This document shows, one piece after another, positions 4,653-9,006 of a stretch of 9,006 bases of DNA. Numbering within the stretch: position 1 is the stretch's first letter; each line of letters starts with the position of its first letter. The DNA is from Chitinispirillaceae bacterium (GTDB lineage: Bacteria; Fibrobacterota; Chitinivibrionia; Chitinivibrionales; Chitinispirillaceae): assembly GCA_016926315.1 (NCBI GenBank), contig JAFGOU010000329.1, forward strand, positions 1 through 9,006, in the 5' to 3' direction. The notes under the pieces are model-generated. The model ran no database searches and was not told the origin of the DNA. It saw nothing but the letters and a program-made list of their open reading frames with translations. A program made the translations under genes and the position numbers.

Positions 4653-7220
4653 GTGAAAAAGCAGCTTTTTACCACTGCCGTTGTTTCAGCACTGGCGGTC
4701 ATTGTTTCGGGCGCCGACATGACCGCCGCCGCCGCTCCCTTTATCCCGCAGAACTCCAACCGCGTCGAAACCGAACTCGATACCGGATGGCTGTATAACA
4801 ACACCGACGTCGCCAACGGTCAGTCAACGACCCTGAGCGAAAACGGCTGGACAACCGTGTGTGTTCCGCACGCGAACGTGATTACCAAACATGCGTTTCA
4901 GAGCGAATCCGCCTTCAGGTTCATCTCATGGTATCGCAGACATATCACCCCCTCGTCCGCCCATGCCGATCGCCGGTTTCTGCTGGAATTCGAGGGCGTC
5001 TCCATCAATGCGACCGTGTATGTCAACGGGCAGCAGGTGGGGACCCACCAGGGCGGCTATACGCCCTTTACGATCGATATCACTGACCGGGTCACCGTTG
5101 GCCAGGACAACCTGATCGCGGTACGGGTGGATTCACGGCAGCAGTCGGCCGTGCCACCGGAAGGGGGCAGCCTCGATTTCATGATTTACGGCGGCATTGT
5201 CCGTAACGTCAACTTTATCATCACCGACCCGCTCTATGTCGAATGGATTTTCGTTTCGACACAGAACCCTTCCCAGACCGCACCTTCAAACCCGACCGTC
5301 ACCGCGCGTACCCGGGTCATAAACCGGAACGCCTCGGCAAAAAGCGCCACCGTCACCACGAACATCCTTGACCGTAACAACAACGTGGTCGCGACCGTAT
5401 CGAGCACACAGAGCGTTCCGGCAAACGGCAGCTATTTGTTTACCCACGCCACCCCGGCGATTTCCAATCCCACGCTCTGGAGCATCGACAATCCCTACCT
5501 GTACACTGTCAGGACCCAGGTGCGGGACGGTTCCACCTGGGTCGACGAGCACCGGGAACGAATGGGAATACGCTCTATTACCATGAACAAAACCAGCGGC
5601 GGTTTTTACATCAACGGCCAGCTCCTCAAGCTCAGGGGACTCAACCGACACGAGACCTACCCGTTCATCGGCCGCGCCGCGCCGCGCAGACTCCAGCGCA
5701 AGGACGCCGACATCCTCAAATACGACCTCGGATGTAACATCGTCCGCACCTCTCACTATCCGCAGGCCCCGGATTTTCTTGACAGATGCGACGAGATCGG
5801 GCTCCTTGTACTCGAAGAGGTACCCGGATGGATGTACGTGGGCAACACCACCTGGCAAGCGCTCGAAATGCAGGTGCTCAAGGACATGATCGTGCGCGAC
5901 CGGAACCACCCGTCGCTCTTCACCTTTGGGGTGCGGATCAACGAGTCCGCGGACAACAACACTTTCTACAAGGCCATGAACGATACGGCCCGCGCCTATG
6001 ACCCCACCCGCCTGACCTGCGGCATCAGGCGCTCCAACAGCGATCCCGCCACCAGTTTTCTCGAAGACATCTGGACCCAGAACTTCATCGACCCGTCTTC
6101 AAATCCCCCCAATATGCCGATCATCACCACCGAGTCGGTCGGCCATGGCTATCCAACCAACTCGTTCAGCAGGGAGGACTCCCTGATCGAACTGATCAAC
6201 CAGCACGGCGTTCGACAAAACAACTCCTACTCACAGAGCAAGTGGGGCGGCATGCTGGGCTGGTGCGCTTTTGATTACCCATCGAGCCACAATAACGCAG
6301 TCGCGGGCAATGACGGCCGCTATGTCTCCAACCACGGCATGGCCGACCAGTTCCGGATCAACAAATTCGCCGGCTACTTTTTCCAGTCACAACGCGACCC
6401 AGCGAAGTACGGGCCCATGCTCCACATCTGCAACTTCTGGCGTAGTAACTCACCCTCCACCATCCGCGTGGTCAGCAACTGCGACCAGGTCGAACTCTTT
6501 GTTGGCACCACCTCAAAGGGCAGGATCAATCCCAACGCCTACACCTCGCTGCCGCAGCCGGTCTTTGAGTTCTCCAACGCGCCGACATCGGGTTATCTGC
6601 GGGCCGATGGCTATATCGGCGGTAACAAGGTGGTGAGCCAGACTTGGTACACGCCCGGCGCGCCCACGAAAATCACCCTGACCCCCGACACGAGCACTAT
6701 TTTCACGGGCGGCGACATGACCCGTGTGCTGGTAAGAGTGGCTGACGCAAACAACCCGTTTGTGCCCTACAATACCACCTCCGTGACCCTTTCAGCAAGC
6801 GGTGCAGGTGATTTTATCGGCGAATCGCCCATTGCCATGGAGAACGGCCAGTCAGCCTTTTTCGTCCGCTCGCGCGCAAGCCAGACCGGCGTCATCACCT
6901 GCTCCGCCACCGCCTCCGGCCTCACTGCCGGCAGCGCGACCATAACCGTGGTGAAAAAACCGGTCGACGTTGCGGTCCGGCGCGATATGGCAGCAGCACC
7001 CGCCCCGTCGATCGCGCAAAAAACGCTTTTCAGACAGATCAGCGGGGTCTTCACCGTACCCTTCTGGGCCAGGAACAACACTGTTTTGTCGGTATATGAC
7101 CTTTCTGGAAGAGTGGTCTACCGTACCGAAAGACCGGGCATGATTCTCGATCTCGACCGGATCGGGTTGGCAGGGAGTGTGTATCTGGTGAGGATTTCCC
7201 TTAATAAAACCGGGTGGTAG
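4653..7220 (+). CDS. Secreted glycoside hydrolase family 2 protein (beta-galactosidase type) with sorting-like C-terminal tail
   Basis: An 855-residue exported retaining glycosidase. Signal peptide: residues 1 to about 28 (MKKQLF, hydrophobic core, Ala-rich end). Domain order, with rough limits: galactose-binding-like sandwich (40-190, FEGVSINATVYVNGQQVG), immunoglobulin-like domain (195-305), and TIM barrel (306 to about 590). The barrel opens with LRGLNRHETYPFIG (327-340), followed by the GH2 signature NIVRTSHYPQAPDF (362-375). The acid/base is Glu431 in RINES and the predicted nucleophile Glu494 in ITTESVGH, as in GH2. WCAFDYPSSH (537-546) resembles beta-galactosidase/galactan-acting subgroups. 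Residues about 590-670 look like a DUF4982-type domain and 672-767 like the GH2 C-terminal Ig domain. An Ala/Pro linker leads to a tail (about 800-850) with SVYDLSGRVVYR and GSVYLVRI, typical of type IX sorting domains. The exact sugar is unknown. It stands alone, with its own regulatory region, and converges on the PqqD operon. Confidence 0.92.
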   Translation: MKKQLFTTAVVSALAVIVSGADMTAAAAPFIPQNSNRVETELDTGWLYNNTDVANGQSTTLSENGWTTVCVPHANVITKHAFQSESAFRFISWYRRHITPSSAHADRRFLLEFEGVSINATVYVNGQQVGTHQGGYTPFTIDITDRVTVGQDNLIAVRVDSRQQSAVPPEGGSLDFMIYGGIVRNVNFIITDPLYVEWIFVSTQNPSQTAPSNPTVTARTRVINRNASAKSATVTTNILDRNNNVVATVSSTQSVPANGSYLFTHATPAISNPTLWSIDNPYLYTVRTQVRDGSTWVDEHRERMGIRSITMNKTSGGFYINGQLLKLRGLNRHETYPFIGRAAPRRLQRKDADILKYDLGCNIVRTSHYPQAPDFLDRCDEIGLLVLEEVPGWMYVGNTTWQALEMQVLKDMIVRDRNHPSLFTFGVRINESADNNTFYKAMNDTARAYDPTRLTCGIRRSNSDPATSFLEDIWTQNFIDPSSNPPNMPIITTESVGHGYPTNSFSREDSLIELINQHGVRQNNSYSQSKWGGMLGWCAFDYPSSHNNAVAGNDGRYVSNHGMADQFRINKFAGYFFQSQRDPAKYGPMLHICNFWRSNSPSTIRVVSNCDQVELFVGTTSKGRINPNAYTSLPQPVFEFSNAPTSGYLRADGYIGGNKVVSQTWYTPGAPTKITLTPDTSTIFTGGDMTRVLVRVADANNPFVPYNTTSVTLSASGAGDFIGESPIAMENGQSAFFVRSRASQTGVITCSATASGLTAGSATITVVKKPVDVAVRRDMAAAPAPSIAQKTLFRQISGVFTVPFWARNNTVLSVYDLSGRVVYRTERPGMILDLDRIGLAGSVYLVRISLNKTGW

Positions 7221-7444
7221 AACTGCCGGAATCAGCTTTGTCTTAGGTATTGGTTATTCGCGAAATTGAAATAGTACTATTTATAAAGTAAGAACCATTC
7301 CTTGCTATTATTGAGTTAGGGGTTGAGGTAAAAACAAGTAATCGGTTTTCAGGGTATCGTACGCGGTTTTGAGCCGGTCGAAGGGCAATTGCGTTCGTCG
7401 AAATGACCGGCATGGTGTATTCCGTGCATACTAGTATGAGACCG
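7221..7444. other. Convergent intergenic region with several short perfect palindromes
   Basis: 224 bases between the ends of the GH2 gene and the PqqD-like gene. Perfect palindromes seen: TTCGCGAA (7257-7264), AAATAGTACTATTT (7269-7282), GCAATTGC (7385-7392) and CATACTAGTATG (7427-7438). No hairpin followed by a T-run was found for either direction, so no canonical intrinsic terminator can be called, although transcription from both sides should end here. Confidence 0.55.
7373..7411. repeat. Nested hairpin between the convergent genes
   Basis: GCCGGTC (7373-7379) pairs with GACCGGC (7405-7411). Inside, CGAA (7380-7383) can pair with TTCG (7394-7397) around the palindrome GCAATTGC (7385-7392). 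No T-tract follows on either strand. It could be a bidirectional factor-dependent termination or mRNA 3'-end structure; weak evidence. Confidence 0.4.
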
Positions 7445-7765
7445 TTAATAACATCGGCCGCGACCTTTCAAAGTACAAGGAACCTCTTCGCTCCGGACCA
7501 GCCCCTTCTCCGCCAGCCCGGCCAGAAACGCGACGATCTCGGCCCGATTTTTCTTTTTGTCAAATCCGTCGAACCGGGCTGCGATCGCTTCAACAATCTC
7601 GGCGATGTGCCGGGGTTTTTCCAGAAGCCCCCAGATGAAGGTCCCCACCTCGTTAAACCGGTGGAGCATGCTGTCACGGGAGGTGATGATCAGCATCCGC
7701 TCCTCGAAAAGGCGCTGCGCGAGACCGGGCGCGCGTGCCACCACGCTGTCAGGAGCGATCGTCAT
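7445..7765 (-). CDS. PqqD-family protein (RiPP recognition element-like)
   Basis: A 106-residue cytoplasmic protein with the PqqD fold pattern: an N-terminal beta region (VVARAPGLAQRLFEERMLII), the family hallmark LHRFNEVGTFIWGLLEK (about residues 34-50), IAEIVEAIAARF (54-65), and AEIVAFLAGLAEKGLV (75-90). In PQQ and other RiPP pathways such domains bind the leader peptide and present it to a radical SAM or other modifying enzyme. The tail VPCTLKGRGRCY adds two cysteines (C97, C105). The frame is open further upstream, but I start at ATG 7765, whose ATGA overlaps the aminotransferase stop. The residues before it lie inside the aminotransferase gene and look non-homologous. It is the last gene of the WbqC-aminotransferase-PqqD operon. 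No radical SAM enzyme or precursor peptide is visible here, so its partner is unknown; it may be upstream of the right edge or elsewhere. Confidence 0.85.
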   Translation of the reverse strand: MTIAPDSVVARAPGLAQRLFEERMLIITSRDSMLHRFNEVGTFIWGLLEKPRHIAEIVEAIAARFDGFDKKKNRAEIVAFLAGLAEKGLVRSEEVPCTLKGRGRCY

Positions 7766-8823
7766 GGACGCCGTCCGGTCTGTTTGAGCACCTGCCGGGC
7801 GACGAAGGCGACCTCCTGCGCAGTCAAACCCGGATGCATGGGCAGGGAGAGCGAAGTCTTCTGCAGCCGATCGGCATTGGGATATCCCGGCTTTTTCAGG
7901 TACCGGTGCAACGGCGCATAGACGGGTTTGCCGCATTCGATGCCCCTCCCGCGTAATTTTTTCACGATCGGGCCGGTCTCAACCGCGCAGGTGACGACAA
8001 ACCGGTAATAAACAGGTTCCTCATCACGCGCCTCCTGCGGCGGAAGTATCTCCCCGGCCCTGCCGCCGAGCAGGATACGGTATCGCGCTGCCGCCTCCCG
8101 CCGCAGGCGCACCATCTCCGGCAGTTTCCGGAGCTGAGCCAGGGCAAGCGCGGCGTGCAGGTCCGACAGCTTGAAGTTGAATGCCGGGATATAAGCGTCG
8201 CGCTTATCATACTCACGCAATGTGACGACAGCCTTTCTGATGGCGGCATCGGAGGTGACGACCATTCCCCCTTCGCCGCCGGCGACCAGTTTTGTCGCGT
8301 AAAACGAACAGACCGAAACCGCGGAGAGCCCGCCGACCTTTTTTCCCCGGCTCGTCGTGCCCAGGCACTGGGCGCAGTCTTCGATCACCGGTACGCCGAG
8401 CCTCTCGATGGCCGCCGCATCGGCCGGAAACCCGAACATATGCGGCACGATCACGGCCGTCGTTTTTTTTGTCAACCTCTGTTTCACCAGCGCCGGCGTC
8501 AGGTTCCCGGTGTACGGATCGACGTCGGCCAGCACGGGCCGCGCGCCGCACATGACTACGGCGTTAAGAAGGGCGGCGCACACGTAGGTGGGAATGATCA
8601 CGTCGCGCCCCGGTCCCGCTCCAAGGGCGCGCAGCGCGCAATAGAGCGCGGCAGTGCCCGACGACACCGCCGATCCGTAGCGCCGGCCGACGAAGGCCGC
8701 GAGGTCCTTTTCCAGCCGTTCCACCAACGGCCCCTGCGCAAGCTGCCCGGAAAGAATCACCGACCTGGCCGCGGCAAGTTCTTCTTTCGTAAGATACGGT
8801 TTCGAATGCGCGATGTGCATCAT
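7762..8823 (-). CDS. DegT/DnrJ/EryC1/StrS-family aminotransferase
   Basis: PLP-dependent sugar aminotransferase, 353 residues from ATG 8823, of the fold-type I family that transaminates nucleotide-linked keto-sugars for O-antigen, capsule or other glycans. Seen: SKPYLTKEELAAARSVILSG at the N-terminus; SSGTAAL (54-60), a phosphate-binding loop; DVIIPTYVCAALLNAV (74-89); VIEDCAQCLG (146-155, with D149 expected to contact the PLP ring nitrogen and Q152 below it); and SFYATKLVAGGEGGMVVT (173-190), where Lys178 is the predicted Schiff-base lysine. A C-terminal RGIECGKPVYAPLH (293-306) matches the substrate-side region. An upstream TTG extension is open but overlaps the WbqC coding end, so I reject it. 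The start ATGA overlaps the WbqC stop, and the TGA overlaps the PqqD ATG: three coupled genes. The substrate cannot be told from sequence. Confidence 0.93.
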   Translation of the reverse strand: MMHIAHSKPYLTKEELAAARSVILSGQLAQGPLVERLEKDLAAFVGRRYGSAVSSGTAALYCALRALGAGPGRDVIIPTYVCAALLNAVVMCGARPVLADVDPYTGNLTPALVKQRLTKKTTAVIVPHMFGFPADAAAIERLGVPVIEDCAQCLGTTSRGKKVGGLSAVSVCSFYATKLVAGGEGGMVVTSDAAIRKAVVTLREYDKRDAYIPAFNFKLSDLHAALALAQLRKLPEMVRLRREAAARYRILLGGRAGEILPPQEARDEEPVYYRFVVTCAVETGPIVKKLRGRGIECGKPVYAPLHRYLKKPGYPNADRLQKTSLSLPMHPGLTAQEVAFVARQVLKQTGRRP

Positions 8824-9006
8824 GTCGGGTTTCCCATGAGAACGGCAAGACTCCCGCTTCCGCAATTAAACAGCAGGTCCACTACCGACAGTCCGGGAAT
8901 GAACTCCTTGTCGCCGCCTGCCCAGTGCTGCGGATACCGCGGAGGGGAAAAATCCTGGTACGCGACCCGTATCCCCGCCTCCGTGAAAAGCCGCTCGTCC
9001 AGATAC
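8820..9006 (-). CDS. WbqC-family protein, partial (C-terminal end only)
   Basis: The last 61 residues of a reading frame entering from the right edge and ending at TGA 8822-8820. They read like the conserved C-terminus of the WbqC-like family: YLDERLFTEAGIRVAYQDFS, then RYPQHW and EFIPGLSVVDLLFNCG. This family is found in O-antigen and other polysaccharide clusters, often beside DegT-type aminotransferases, as here; its biochemical role is not settled as far as I know. The stop overlaps the aminotransferase start in ATGA, indicating one transcript. The family call rests on memory of a short conserved segment. Confidence 0.78.
   Translation of the reverse strand, partial: YLDERLFTEAGIRVAYQDFSPPRYPQHWAGGDKEFIPGLSVVDLLFNCGSGSLAVLMGNPT

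Noticed and set aside
5286..5909. Minus-strand open frame of 207 codons inside the GH2 gene
   Set aside because: It is fully antisense to conserved GH2 domains and shows no motifs.
7373..7411. Nested hairpin as an integron attC or mobile-element site
   Set aside because: No integrase, cassette structure, or conserved attC core sites (GTTRRRY type) are present nearby.
7766..7936. N-terminal extension of the PqqD-like protein to 163 residues
   Set aside because: The extra residues overlap the conserved aminotransferase C-terminus in another frame. ATG 7765 in an ATGA overlap gives the normal family length.
1..9006. tRNA, rRNA, CRISPR arrays, insertion sequences
   Set aside because: I looked on both strands and found no clover-leaf-like or rRNA segments, no regularly spaced long repeats, and no transposase-like coding.

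Overview
The window looks like chromosomal DNA from a GC-rich (by eye, high fifties percent) Gram-negative bacterium with an outer membrane. It encodes a TolC-type outer-membrane channel with its periplasmic adaptor, and a secreted glycoside hydrolase that ends in a tail resembling type IX secretion sorting domains. That tail suggests the Fibrobacterota/Chitinivibrionia or wider FCB group. This placement is an inference, not a proof.

Left third (1-3849, minus strand). This is an efflux or export operon read right to left: a TetR-family regulator, a TolC-family outer-membrane factor, an HlyD/YbhG-type periplasmic adaptor, and an ABC ATPase cut by the left window edge. The ABC-2 permeases needed to complete the pump presumably lie just beyond base 1. 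The operon has a clear sigma70-type promoter (TTGACT, 17-base spacer, TATATT). A perfect 18-base palindrome covers the predicted transcription start and the tetR start codon, implying a (nearly) leaderless, autorepressed message. An inverted cluster of degenerate heptad repeats (GCGGATT/AATCCGC) lies between tolC and the adaptor gene.

Middle (3850-4652). A remnant of an M23 peptidase on the minus strand keeps the C-terminal H-x-H motif but lacks the N-terminal half of its catalytic site. It is followed by about 375 bases of AT-rich, gene-free DNA. That stretch ends in two promoter candidates and two inverted repeats upstream of the hydrolase gene.

Glycoside hydrolase (4653-7220, plus strand). 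This is a secreted GH2 enzyme of the beta-galactosidase type. Both expected catalytic glutamates are identifiable, and it carries accessory C-terminal domains and the sorting-type tail.

Right part (7445-9006, minus strand). A compact, translationally coupled operon reads WbqC-family protein (cut by the right edge), DegT/DnrJ/EryC1 aminotransferase, then a small PqqD-family protein. The genes are linked by ATGA overlaps. The first two suggest surface-glycan nucleotide-sugar chemistry. The PqqD-like domain, normally a peptide-recognition element of RiPP pathways, is the unexpected member and the best candidate here for something undescribed. The operon converges on the hydrolase gene across a 224-base intergenic region holding several short perfect palindromes.
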